Source: UBA1163 sp049513055 (GTDB lineage Bacteria > Desulfobacterota > BSN033 > UBA1163). Taken from it: a stretch of DNA of 64,000 bases. The notes under the pieces are model-generated. The model was not told where the DNA came from. It searched no databases and was given only the letters and a program-made list of their open reading frames with translations. Numbering within the stretch: position 1 is the stretch's first letter; each line of letters starts with the position of its first letter. Of this stretch, positions 42,687-50,391 are shown piece by piece. The translations under genes and the position numbers were made by a program. The DNA lies in NCBI GenBank assembly GCA_049513055.1, contig JBEKWN010000004.1, positions 52,048-116,047 of the forward strand. Reading direction: 5' to 3'.

Positions 42687-42971
42687 ATGCATTTTGAAGA
42701 AAGAACGATAAAGGTCATTATCGATGAAAGTAAATGTGTCGACTGTAAGACCCACGCGTGCGCTGCAGGGTGTAAACTCTTCGATCGAGGCATCTTGGTG
42801 ATCAAGGATGGAAAACCCGCCCTCGCTGGGGATGTGGAATTTGCAAAACGGATAGGTACGGAGTGTCTGGCATGCGAGTATGAATGCTGGTTCAGGGGAA
42901 ACAAGGCGATTACCATTGAGGCCCCAATTCCCGGATTAGACGAATACAAAAAAAAACACGGAGTTGTTTAA
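42687..42971 (+). CDS. Small cysteine-rich ferredoxin-like protein between ligase subunits
   Basis: 94 aa from the ATG at 42687, seven bases after AAAGGAGG (an ATG six bases earlier is too close to that site). Seven cysteines form two groups: Cys17-x2-Cys20-x4-Cys25-x3-Cys29 and Cys60-x2-Cys63-x3-Cys67. The spacing is not that of a normal 2x4Fe-4S ferredoxin, and the second group has only three cysteines; it recalls FixX-type ferredoxins of flavoprotein systems. It may bind one or two clusters. Its place between the beta and alpha ligase genes suggests a physical or regulatory link with the ligase. Confidence 0.7.
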   Translation: MHFEERTIKVIIDESKCVDCKTHACAAGCKLFDRGILVIKDGKPALAGDVEFAKRIGTECLACEYECWFRGNKAITIEAPIPGLDEYKKKHGVV

Positions 42972-42988
42972 AAGGGTTAGCATAGTTT

Positions 42989-43097
42989 GTCATTCTGAGG
43001 AGCAAGGCGACGAAGAATCTCGATTTTAATAAACAATATTTCTAACAAGACTCACTCTAAAAAGAGATTCTTCGCTTCCTTTGTCGGTCAGAATGAC
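42989..43097. repeat. GTCATTCTGA...TCAGAATGAC inverted repeat
   Basis: GTCATTCTGA (42989-42998) is exactly inverted at 43088-43097; inner arms GAAGAATCTC and GAGATTCTTC are also inverted. The element lies between the cysteine-rich gene and the alpha-subunit gene, inside one operon. A partial copy is at 27641-27699. Confidence 0.75.
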
Positions 43098-43138
43098 ATA
43101 ATGGGGGCGACAGAATAAATCAAAGGGGAGTGAAGAAG

Positions 43139-44035
43139 ATGGCCATTCTACTTGAAAAGAATACGACGATTTTGGTTCAAGGAATTACTGGAAGGGAAGG
43201 CTCGGCACGAGCCGCATTTATGAAGGGCTACGGCACGAAAGTGGTGGCTGGAGTAACACCGGGAAGGGGCGGAGAAGAAGTGTCAGGAATCCCTGTCTTT
43301 AACACGGTTGAAGAGGCCGTGAAGGCGAAGGGTCCCGTTGATGCCAGCGTCACCTTTGTTCCCGGTCCAGGACTGAAGGATGCCGTTCTTGAGGCCCTGG
43401 ATGCTGGGATAAAGTTTATCGTCATGCCTGTTGAACGAGTTCCTCTTTACGATATCCTTGAGATGATGGCCTATGGGAAACAGAAAGGTGCCCGTCTGCT
43501 GGGCCCAGGTTCCATTGGAATTATTAGTCCTGGCATTGCGGCAGCTGGGTGGCTAGGTGGAACTCCTGAGTTTGCGAAAAGAGTTTTTGTGTCAGGACCC
43601 GTGGGTGTCATCTCAAGAAGTGGTGGACAGTCCGGCACGGTGCCGTGGGCTATTCAACAGGCAGGCCTTGGTGTGACCACGGTCTTACATATAGGGACAG
43701 AGCCGGTTGTGGGTCAGTCTTTCGGCGACATCCTGCCTCTTTTTGAAGCGGATAAGGAAACAAAGGCTGTTGCTATCTTCGGTGAAATTGGTGGTCCCTA
43801 TGAAGAAGAGGCGGCCGAGGCAGTGAGAACCAAAAAATTTACCAAGCCCCTTGTTGTTTATGTGGCTGGGGCATGGGCTCCTGAGGGAATGCGATTCTCC
43901 CATGCGAGCAGTATCATCGAAAGAGGAAAGGGATCAGCGAAGGATAAAATTGCTTCCCTTAAAGAGGCAGGGGTTCACGTGGTGGATCGACCCGATGAAA
44001 TCGCTCCAACTATTAAACGTTTATTAGGCGTCTAA
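43139..44035 (+). CDS. sucD: SucD-type acid-CoA ligase alpha subunit, probably malate-CoA ligase
   Basis: 298 aa from the ATG at 43139 (GGGGAG upstream; a GTG nine bases earlier is possible). The CoA-binding domain has QGITGREGS and VAGVTPGRGGEEVSGIPVF. The phosphorylated histidine is conserved as His255 in MRFSHASSIIERGKG, aligning with His246 of E. coli SucD. The swivelling loop GPVGVISRSGGQSG is also intact. It works with the beta subunit at 41309-42568 to form an acyl-CoA from an acid and ATP, or in reverse to make ATP. Confidence 0.85.
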   Translation: MAILLEKNTTILVQGITGREGSARAAFMKGYGTKVVAGVTPGRGGEEVSGIPVFNTVEEAVKAKGPVDASVTFVPGPGLKDAVLEALDAGIKFIVMPVERVPLYDILEMMAYGKQKGARLLGPGSIGIISPGIAAAGWLGGTPEFAKRVFVSGPVGVISRSGGQSGTVPWAIQQAGLGVTTVLHIGTEPVVGQSFGDILPLFEADKETKAVAIFGEIGGPYEEEAAEAVRTKKFTKPLVVYVAGAWAPEGMRFSHASSIIERGKGSAKDKIASLKEAGVHVVDRPDEIAPTIKRLLGV

Positions 44036-44043
44036 AGAGAACA

Positions 44044-44086
44044 AATCCCCCCAACCCCCCTTTTCTAAAGGGGGGTTGGGGGGATT
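44044..44086. repeat. Perfect 20-bp inverted repeat of C and G runs
   Basis: AATCCCCCCAACCCCCCTTT (44044-44063) is exactly inverted at 44067-44086 with a 3-base loop. It lies directly after the alpha-subunit stop and could terminate transcription or form a stable 3' hairpin. A looser version is at 47528-47604. Confidence 0.7.
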
Positions 44087-44129
44087 ACGAATTTATTCTT
44101 AACCCAAAAACCCAATAGGAGGTGCTAAG

Positions 44130-45023
44130 ATGACTGTAATGAGATCTGTTTTTTATATTCCGGGAAATAATGAGAAGATGATTTCCAAGGCTCCCGAGAC
44201 CCCAGCTGACATCATTACTTTGGATCTGGAGGATTCTGTTCCCCCTGCTGAGAAGCCAAAAGCTCGAGAAATGACACGAGAGAATCTGAAATTTGCGGGA
44301 TCAGGGGGTTCCACAATTTATGTCCGGATCAACAACTGGGAGACATTGATGACCAATGATGATCTTGAAGCCATTGTCCACGAGGGCCTCTCCGGTGTTT
44401 GCTTAGCCAAGTGTGGTGGCCCGGACCATGTTCAACGTCTCGATTGGAAATTGGAAGAATTGGAGCGAAGAAGAGGGCTCAAAGTAGGAAGCATCGCCAT
44501 TCAGCTTCTTATTGAGACAGCCAAAGGGGTCATCAACGCTTATCCCTCAGCCATTGCCAGCAAACGCGTCAATTCTCTTATCTTTGGTGCGGTGGATTAT
44601 ACGAAAGACATGAGGGTGAAACTCACCATTGAGGGGGATGAGCAACTTTATGCGAGAGCTCATAATGCTGTTGCTGCCAGGGCTGCAGGTTGTATTGCCA
44701 TTGATTGCCCATTCGTGGCTTTTAAAGATACAGAAGCCTTTGAGAAGAACACACGCTTTGGCCGTCAGTTAGGTTACGAAGGGAGGATGCTTATCCATCC
44801 GAGCCAAATTGAACCTTCCCATAGAATCTATACCCCATCACCGGAAGATGTGGATTGGGCAAAGGGTGTTGTAAAGGTTTTTGAGGAAGAGGGGATTGCC
44901 AAGGGCGCTGCAGCTGTTTCCTATATGGGGAAGATGGTGGATACTCCGGTTTATGAGAATGCCAGGACGATCCTTGCCATCATGGAGGAAATCTCCGCGT
45001 TTGATGCAAAACGAAAGAAATAG
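44130..45023 (+). CDS. Malyl-CoA lyase / CitE-type HpcH/HpaI lyase
   Basis: 297 aa with AGGAGGT before the ATG. The TIM-barrel lyase motifs are present: RSVFYIPGNNEKMI, DLEDSVPPAEKPKAR, YVRIN, QLLIETAKGV (metal-site Glu), FGAVDYTKDM (metal-site Asp) and EGRMLIHPSQIEP. It cleaves or forms malyl-CoA (glyoxylate plus acetyl-CoA) or a related 3-hydroxyacyl-CoA such as citramalyl-CoA. It follows the SucCD-type ligase genes; ligase plus lyase would interconvert malate and acetyl-CoA plus glyoxylate, as in the serine cycle and in syntrophic glycolate oxidation. Confidence 0.85.
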   Translation: MTVMRSVFYIPGNNEKMISKAPETPADIITLDLEDSVPPAEKPKAREMTRENLKFAGSGGSTIYVRINNWETLMTNDDLEAIVHEGLSGVCLAKCGGPDHVQRLDWKLEELERRRGLKVGSIAIQLLIETAKGVINAYPSAIASKRVNSLIFGAVDYTKDMRVKLTIEGDEQLYARAHNAVAARAAGCIAIDCPFVAFKDTEAFEKNTRFGRQLGYEGRMLIHPSQIEPSHRIYTPSPEDVDWAKGVVKVFEEEGIAKGAAAVSYMGKMVDTPVYENARTILAIMEEISAFDAKRKK

Positions 45024-45033
45024 AATCGGATTT

Positions 45034-45094
45034 AAAGGGAACAGGCTACTTTTTCATTCTTTGTTTAGAAAAGAATAGCCTGTCCCCTTTTTTT
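45034..45094. terminator. Hairpin with T-run after the lyase gene
   Basis: AAAGGGAACAGGCTA (45034-45048) is imperfectly inverted as TAGCCTGTCCCCTTTT (45076-45091) and followed by more T residues, a plausible rho-independent terminator on the plus strand. Confidence 0.6.
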
Positions 45095-45109
45095 AGGGAG
45101 TGTTAACCA

Positions 45110-46021
45110 TTGAGAATCATCATTGTTGGACAAGGTCCCTTTGGGGAGAAAGTATTAGAGGCCCTGATTCAAAAAGGGGAGGATGTAGTCGAATCCTTCT
45201 CTCCTCCGGATAAAAGAGGCGAGGGGATGAAGGCTTTGGCTGAAAAATCAGGAATCCCCTCCTTCGGTCCAAATTTAATGAAAGAACCTCAGGTCTATGA
45301 AGCTTATGTGAAATTACAGCCAGAGCTTGTCATCTTGGCATTTGTAATAGATATCATTCCTGAAAAATTACTCACCGTCCCCTCCCTGGGAACTATCTGC
45401 TATCATCCTTCCATTCTACCGAGGCATCGTGGCGCCAGTGCGATTAATTGGGCTCTTATTCAGGGCGACACCCAAACAGGTTTGACCGTTTTCTGGGTTG
45501 ATAAGGGGATCGATACAGGTCCCGTCTTGCTGCAAAAACAGGTAGAGGTTGGTCCTGATGATACGACCGGTTCCCTTTATTTCAATAAACTTTTTCCTAT
45601 GGGAGTGGATGCGATGGTGGAGGCTGTTGAATTGATCAAAAAAGGAAAAGCACCGAGGATTCCACAGGATAATTCTAAAGCAACTTATGAGCCTCCATGT
45701 GATGATCGAGTTGCCTCTGTGAACTTTGAAAAAACAATCAAAGACATTTACAATTTGATTAGGGGATGTGATCCTCAACCAGGCGCGTATACGACTTTTA
45801 AAGGGAAAAGAGTAAGATTTTATGATGCTAAAATGTTCCTCTCAGCCATTGAAAAGCAACCGGGTGAAATCATTTCCTTCGAAGAAGGAAGTCTTCAAGT
45901 TGCTGTAAAAGGCGGAGTCATAAACGTTGGGAAACTCAGAGTAGACAAAAGGGAGAAAATCGGGCCCATTGAATTCGCCAAATCTGTCGAATTGAAAATT
46001 GGAGATCAATTTGGACAATGA
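45110..46021 (+). CDS. Formyltransferase-family protein resembling 10-formyl-THF hydrolase domain
   Basis: 303 aa from a TTG start with AGGGAG upstream. It belongs to the Fmt family: IIIVGQGPFGEKVLEAL, the active-site run HPSILPRHRGASAINWALIQGD (catalytic His and Gly-rich turn) and DKGIDTGPVLLQ. The overall layout, including VLPDDTT/GSLY and the FDCDPQPGAYT-like C-terminal motif, is closest to the N-terminal hydrolase domain of 10-formyltetrahydrofolate dehydrogenase rather than tRNA-Met formyltransferase. It probably handles a formyl-folate near one-carbon and glyoxylate genes. The exact acceptor is unknown. Confidence 0.8.
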   Translation: MRIIIVGQGPFGEKVLEALIQKGEDVVESFSPPDKRGEGMKALAEKSGIPSFGPNLMKEPQVYEAYVKLQPELVILAFVIDIIPEKLLTVPSLGTICYHPSILPRHRGASAINWALIQGDTQTGLTVFWVDKGIDTGPVLLQKQVEVGPDDTTGSLYFNKLFPMGVDAMVEAVELIKKGKAPRIPQDNSKATYEPPCDDRVASVNFEKTIKDIYNLIRGCDPQPGAYTTFKGKRVRFYDAKMFLSAIEKQPGEIISFEEGSLQVAVKGGVINVGKLRVDKREKIGPIEFAKSVELKIGDQFGQ

Positions 46022-46032
46022 TACCCGTAAGC

Positions 46033-46106
46033 GTCATTGCGAGGAGTTCCGTTTGGTGGAACGACGAAGCAATCCGTTGAGATTGCTTCACTCCGTTCGC
46101 AACGAC
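46033..46106. repeat. TCATTGCGAGG-type inverted repeat, copy 2
   Basis: GTCATTGCGA (46033-46042) and TCGCAACGAC (46097-46106) with inner GAAGCAATCC and GATTGCTTC. Same family as 21394-21465. It lies between the formyltransferase-like and GlcD-like genes. Confidence 0.7.
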
Positions 46107-46141
46107 AGGTTAATTCATGGATTAAGTTTGAGGAGAAAATT

Positions 46142-47527
46142 ATGGAACGTGAAAAACTGATTGAAGAAATGACGAAGATTGTGGGGAAAGAAAATGTCTT
46201 ATCCTCAGAGACAGACTTGTACCTCTACGGTTACGATGCCTCTCTCTTTCGAGGAAAACCTGATTGCATCGTCCTCCCTGGTTCAACAGAGGAAGTTTCT
46301 AAAATCGTCAAATTTGCCCATGGGGCAGGGATCCACGTTATTGGTAGAGGGTCAGGAACAAACCTGAGTGGTGGTACCATCCCAACACAAGGCGGAATTA
46401 TTATTCATTTTTCCAGAATGAATAAGGTCCTCGAGATCGATATCGAAAATCAAAGAGCTGTGGTGGAGCCAGGGATCTTTACTCTCGCTTTGAAAAACGC
46501 ATTGGCCCGCTACGGATACGTCTATCAACCAGACCCTGCTAGTGAAAAGGTTTCAACTCTCGGAGGGAATTTTGGAGAAAATTCTGGGGGACCCCATTGT
46601 CTTAAATACGGAGTGACAACCAATCATATCTTGGGAGCAGAAGTGGTTCTCTATGACGGGGAGGTCATTCAGGTCGGCGGCAAGACATTGGACAATCCCG
46701 GGTATGATTTGACAGGAATTCTTGTAGGTTCAGAAGGTACCCTTGGAATTGCCACGAAGTTGATTCTTCGAATCATGCCAAAACCAGAAGCAGTGAAAAC
46801 CATGCTGGCCATCTACAATACTTTAGAGGATGCTGGGAGAACAGTCTCCGCCATCATCGGCGATGGTATTGTCCCGGCCACTCTGGAAATGTTGGACAGA
46901 CTGACGATTAAGGCCGTCGAAGAATCAATCCATGCAGGTTTTCCACTGGATGCTGAAGCGGTCCTTTTGATTGAACTCGACGGACTCAAAGATGGAATGG
47001 AGAGGCTGGCCGAAAGAATCATGGAAATCTGCAAGAAAAATAACGCCCGTGAGGTGAAGACTGCCAAAACCGAGGCAGAGAGGACCCAACTCTGGGCAGG
47101 CCGAAAGGGAGCTTTTGGCGCCATTGCCAGGCTCAGGCCTAATTATCTGGTTTGTGACGGAACCGTCCCCAGAACAAAACTTCCTGAGGTTTTGACCAAA
47201 GTGATGGAGGTGGGTAAAAAGTATAACCTTGTCATTGCAAACGTCTTTCATGCCGGAGATGGAAACCTTCATCCTCTCATCCTATTCGATGAACGAAATG
47301 AGGAAGAATTGAGAAAGGTCCATTTAGCAGGCTCAGAGATCATGAAATTATGTGCTGATGCGGGTGGCACGATCAGCGGAGAGCATGGTATTGGTACAGA
47401 GAAAAAGAAGGAGATGCTCTTCGTCTTTACTCCAAAGGATATTGGTGCCATGAAAAAAGTTAAAATGGCCTTCGATCCTGAAGATCTTTACAATCCGGGA
47501 AAGGTTTTACCTGAAGTAGAAGCTTAA
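46142..47527 (+). CDS. glcD: GlcD-like FAD-linked 2-hydroxyacid dehydrogenase (second copy)
   Basis: 461 aa from the ATG at 46142 (GAGGAG upstream); the frame opens earlier, but that part reads through the dispersed repeat and is not protein-like. FAD motif IGRGSGTNLSGGT, DPASEKVSTLGGNFGENSGG, FHAGDGNLHPLI and SGEHGIGTEKK are intact. It is a paralogue of the GlcD-like protein at 38876-40249. Here it is followed by GlcE-like and GlcF-like genes, the classic glycolate oxidase order, so glycolate is a good candidate substrate. Confidence 0.9.
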   Translation: MEREKLIEEMTKIVGKENVLSSETDLYLYGYDASLFRGKPDCIVLPGSTEEVSKIVKFAHGAGIHVIGRGSGTNLSGGTIPTQGGIIIHFSRMNKVLEIDIENQRAVVEPGIFTLALKNALARYGYVYQPDPASEKVSTLGGNFGENSGGPHCLKYGVTTNHILGAEVVLYDGEVIQVGGKTLDNPGYDLTGILVGSEGTLGIATKLILRIMPKPEAVKTMLAIYNTLEDAGRTVSAIIGDGIVPATLEMLDRLTIKAVEESIHAGFPLDAEAVLLIELDGLKDGMERLAERIMEICKKNNAREVKTAKTEAERTQLWAGRKGAFGAIARLRPNYLVCDGTVPRTKLPEVLTKVMEVGKKYNLVIANVFHAGDGNLHPLILFDERNEEELRKVHLAGSEIMKLCADAGGTISGEHGIGTEKKKEMLFVFTPKDIGAMKKVKMAFDPEDLYNPGKVLPEVEA

Positions 47528-47604
47528 TAATCCCCCTCAGTTCCCCTTTATAAAAGGAGGATACATTTATACCTCCCTTTTGTAAAGGGAGGTTAGGAGG
47601 GATT
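47528..47604. repeat. CCCC/GGGG palindrome related to 44044-44086
   Basis: AATCCCCCTCAGTTCCCCTTTATAAAAGG and the facing CCTCCCTTTTGTAAAGGGAGGTTAGGAGGGATT-type arms form a longer, looser palindrome than the perfect one at 44044. It occupies the GlcD-GlcE junction. Confidence 0.55.
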
Positions 47605-47631
47605 TAAAAAAAGCAAAGAAGGAGATTTTAT

Positions 47632-49002
47632 ATGCCTAAGTTTGATAAACTTTTTTCCAAATTGAAAGAGATTGTTGGAGAGGCCCATGTGATTCAAGAT
47701 CCGGATAAACTCAAAGCCTATGCAATAGATGGAAAGAAAACGAAGGTGGTCGTCTCTCCGAAGACGATCAATGAGGTTTCAAAGGTCGTTGCCCATGCGA
47801 ATCAGCAACATCTCACCATCGTCCCGAGAGGGAGTGGAACCAAAATGGGGATGGGTGGAATTCCAAAAAAGATAGATATCATTCTTTACACCAACCGGCT
47901 CAATCGTATCACAGATAGCGACTGCGAAAATCTGACTCTCTCCGCAGAAAGTGGAATCACCCTAAATGAAGTTCAAAAAAGTTTGGCGAAAGTGGGAAAG
48001 GGATATTTCATCCCCCTTGATCCACCCTTCACAGATAAAGCCACTTTGGGTGGCATAGTGGCGACCAACTCCACCGGGCCCAAGAGGCTCCTTTACGGCG
48101 CGGTCAGGGATTTGATCATTGGGACCAAGGCCGTTTTCCCAAACGGGGACATTGTGGTCTCTGGTGGGAAGACAGTCAAAAATGTTTCCGGCTATGACAT
48201 GTGTAAACTCTTGATCGGTTCTTATGGAACACTGGGTATTCTCTGTGAGATGACTTTTAAACTCCTTCCTCTTCCTGAAAAAGAGGCAACCTTATTGCTC
48301 TCTTTTGCGAGATTAGAGGAAGTAGATGGCTTCGTTCGAGAAATGAGAGGCTCACAATTAATTCCCTCATCCATTGAAACCCTCAATGCCATGGCTGTGC
48401 AAAAGATGAAATATTCGATGTCCATGCCTCCAAATGGAAATTATCTCGTTGCCATCGGGTTGGAGGGGGTCGATGAAAGTATTGATAGGCAAATCTCTGA
48501 GATGAGTGAAATGGGAAAGAAGCACGGGACCCTTGAAACATTAACTCTCAATTCAGAAAAGCATCAGGCTTTCTGGATTGCCATCCGCGACTTCTCTTAT
48601 GGGTTGACCCAAGGATACCCAAACGTTATATCCCTGAAGTCCAACTTTTTGATCTCTAAATCTGGAGAGATACTGGGGAGTTATGAAAAGATTACCAAAG
48701 AATTGGGGATAGATTGTGCCTTGATCTGCCATTCCGGAAACGGAATTCTTTACTCCTATATTCTGGCAGGAAAGAATTTGAGATCAAAGATTGAATCCTT
48801 TGTCGGACTCATCGGAAAGCTGACCTCTGAAGCAGTGAAAAATGAAGGCAACCTCGTGGTGGAATCGTCTCCCCTCTTGATCAAAAAGAAGGTGGATGTA
48901 TGGGGACAATCCCGAGGTGATTATCTGATCGTGCGCCGATTGAAAGAACAAATAGATCCAGCAGGTATCCTGAACATAGGCCGATTTGTGGGAGGAATCT
49001 AA
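47632..49002 (+). CDS. glcE: GlcE-like FAD-binding subunit, long form
   Basis: 456 aa, longer than E. coli GlcE (~350). It has the FAD_binding_4 fold: VPRGSGTKMGMGGIPK, DPPFTDKATLGGIVATNSTGP, RLLYGAVRDLIIG and SGYDMCKLLIGSYGTLG. The C-terminal half keeps ICHSGNGI but has lost the GEHGIG motif of the catalytic GlcD type, consistent with an accessory flavin subunit. It lies between GlcD-like and GlcF-like genes and should form part of that oxidase complex. Confidence 0.82.
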   Translation: MPKFDKLFSKLKEIVGEAHVIQDPDKLKAYAIDGKKTKVVVSPKTINEVSKVVAHANQQHLTIVPRGSGTKMGMGGIPKKIDIILYTNRLNRITDSDCENLTLSAESGITLNEVQKSLAKVGKGYFIPLDPPFTDKATLGGIVATNSTGPKRLLYGAVRDLIIGTKAVFPNGDIVVSGGKTVKNVSGYDMCKLLIGSYGTLGILCEMTFKLLPLPEKEATLLLSFARLEEVDGFVREMRGSQLIPSSIETLNAMAVQKMKYSMSMPPNGNYLVAIGLEGVDESIDRQISEMSEMGKKHGTLETLTLNSEKHQAFWIAIRDFSYGLTQGYPNVISLKSNFLISKSGEILGSYEKITKELGIDCALICHSGNGILYSYILAGKNLRSKIESFVGLIGKLTSEAVKNEGNLVVESSPLLIKKKVDVWGQSRGDYLIVRRLKEQIDPAGILNIGRFVGGI

Positions 49003-49022
49003 TCATAGGGTAATCGTTAAAG

Positions 49023-49153
49023 GGTTAGGGTAAAGATGCCCGTTTCGTTGATCGGTTAGGTTGTTCGTCTTTAAATATGTTCCTAACAGATTCAGAAATT
49101 CTTTTAGCCGTAACCTTTTGACCATAGCCGATACGGGCTTCGTAACCCTAACC
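49023..49153. repeat. GGTTAGGGT...ACCCTAACC palindrome
   Basis: GGTTAGGGT (49023-49031) inverts at 49145-49153 and GCCCGT (49038-49043) inverts at 49133-49138. It occupies most of the 235-bp GlcE-GlcF gap, which otherwise shows no reading frame. Confidence 0.6.
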
Positions 49154-49237
49154 TTAATCCGAAAAGGAAGATTATTTTCACACTTCGAGGGGATATATTC
49201 GTCATGCTAAATTACAAAGGATTAAACAGGAGCTAAT

Positions 49238-50386
49238 ATGAAACAAGAAGAACTCAAAACTTTATTATATGACGAGATTGCCAAATGCAATCGATGTGGT
49301 TTCTGTCTGGCAGTCTGTCCTATTTATACGGTTAAAGGAAGAGAGTGGGCTACACCGAGGGGGAAAAATGCTCTTATTAGGGCTATTATTGAGGGCAAAA
49401 TTGATTGGACTCCCGAAATAGAAGAGACCATTTTCCGATGTACGGGCTGCAGACTGTGTACCCAGACCTGTTTTCCAGCCGTTGAGACGAACGCGGGCGT
49501 CCTTGCCGGAAGGGAGTGTTTGGTCGACAAAAAACAGTATCCTAAAGTGATCGATCTGGTTGTGAAGGCCCTGGAGAGTAACTACAATATCTCCAACGAG
49601 CCCAACGAGAACCGGACCATGTGGATGGAGTCGATGGAGAACGTCCCGGTTCACAAATATCAGAAAGAGAAGGCCGAAGTGATCTACTTCGTTGGCTGCG
49701 TGGCGGGTTTCTTCCCCTTGGCGCACAAGATTCCACAGACGTTCGTTCAAATTCTGGATAAGGCGAAGGTGGACTTCACGATCCTGGGAGGAGAAGAGTG
49801 GTGCTGCGGATTTCCGCTCATTCAGGCAGGCATGAAGGACAAGATGGACAAGCTCATCAAGCACAACGAGGAGAAAGTGAAGAAGGTGGGGGCAAAGACC
49901 GTGGTCTTCGCCTGTCCCTCTTGTTTTCATACCTGGAAAGAAAAGTACAACACAAACGCAGAACTGCTCCATTCAACCCAGTTTATGGAGAGATTAATTG
50001 ATGAGAAAAAAATTATCTTCAATAAAGGGTTCAGTAAGACCGTTACCTATCATGACCCCTGCGATCTGGGAAGAAACAGCAGTGTTTATGACCCACCGAG
50101 AAACATTCTGAAGAAGATCCCCGGGCTCAGCTTGGTGGAGTTGCCGAACAGTCGCCAGTTGAGCATCTGTTGTGGGGGGGGTGGGGACCTCGAGATGGTC
50201 GACCCTGATCTCGCCGCCGCCATCGCGAGACGCAAGATTGAAGAGATCCAGTCCACAGGAGCCCAGGAAGTGGTAACCTCGTGTCAGCAATGTATCCGGA
50301 CCATTTCAGGAAATGCGAGAAAGAACAAGATCAAGCTCAAGGTGAGAGACATCACCGAGGTTGTTTGGGAGGCGATGGGGTCTTAA
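49238..50386 (+). CDS. glcF: GlcF-like CCG-domain iron-sulfur protein
   Basis: 382 aa. Two 4Fe-4S motifs (C-N-R-C-G-F-C-L-A-V-C-P; C-T-G-C-R-L-C-T-Q-T-C) and two CCG domains (GGEEWCCGFPL with ACPSCFHTW; YHDPCDLGR with SICCGGGG). It is a close paralogue of the protein at 35768-36955, which belongs to the facing operon. Base use changes inside the gene: about 49540-49960 and 50090-50380 are richer in G+C than the rest, which could mark gene conversion or recombination. It ends five bases from the convergent livF gene. Confidence 0.88.
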   Translation: MKQEELKTLLYDEIAKCNRCGFCLAVCPIYTVKGREWATPRGKNALIRAIIEGKIDWTPEIEETIFRCTGCRLCTQTCFPAVETNAGVLAGRECLVDKKQYPKVIDLVVKALESNYNISNEPNENRTMWMESMENVPVHKYQKEKAEVIYFVGCVAGFFPLAHKIPQTFVQILDKAKVDFTILGGEEWCCGFPLIQAGMKDKMDKLIKHNEEKVKKVGAKTVVFACPSCFHTWKEKYNTNAELLHSTQFMERLIDEKKIIFNKGFSKTVTYHDPCDLGRNSSVYDPPRNILKKIPGLSLVELPNSRQLSICCGGGGDLEMVDPDLAAAIARRKIEEIQSTGAQEVVTSCQQCIRTISGNARKNKIKLKVRDITEVVWEAMGS

Positions 50387-50391
50387 GAAAT

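Noticed and set aside
41309..44035. TCA-cycle succinyl-CoA synthetase
   Set aside because: Subunits are separated by another gene, the beta chain is unusually long, and the next gene is a malyl-CoA lyase type; a malate ligase fits better, although succinate use is not excluded.
46037..46141. N-terminal extension of the second GlcD-like protein
   Set aside because: The extra codons read through a TCATTGCGAGG-type repeat, and a good ribosome-binding site precedes the ATG at 46142.
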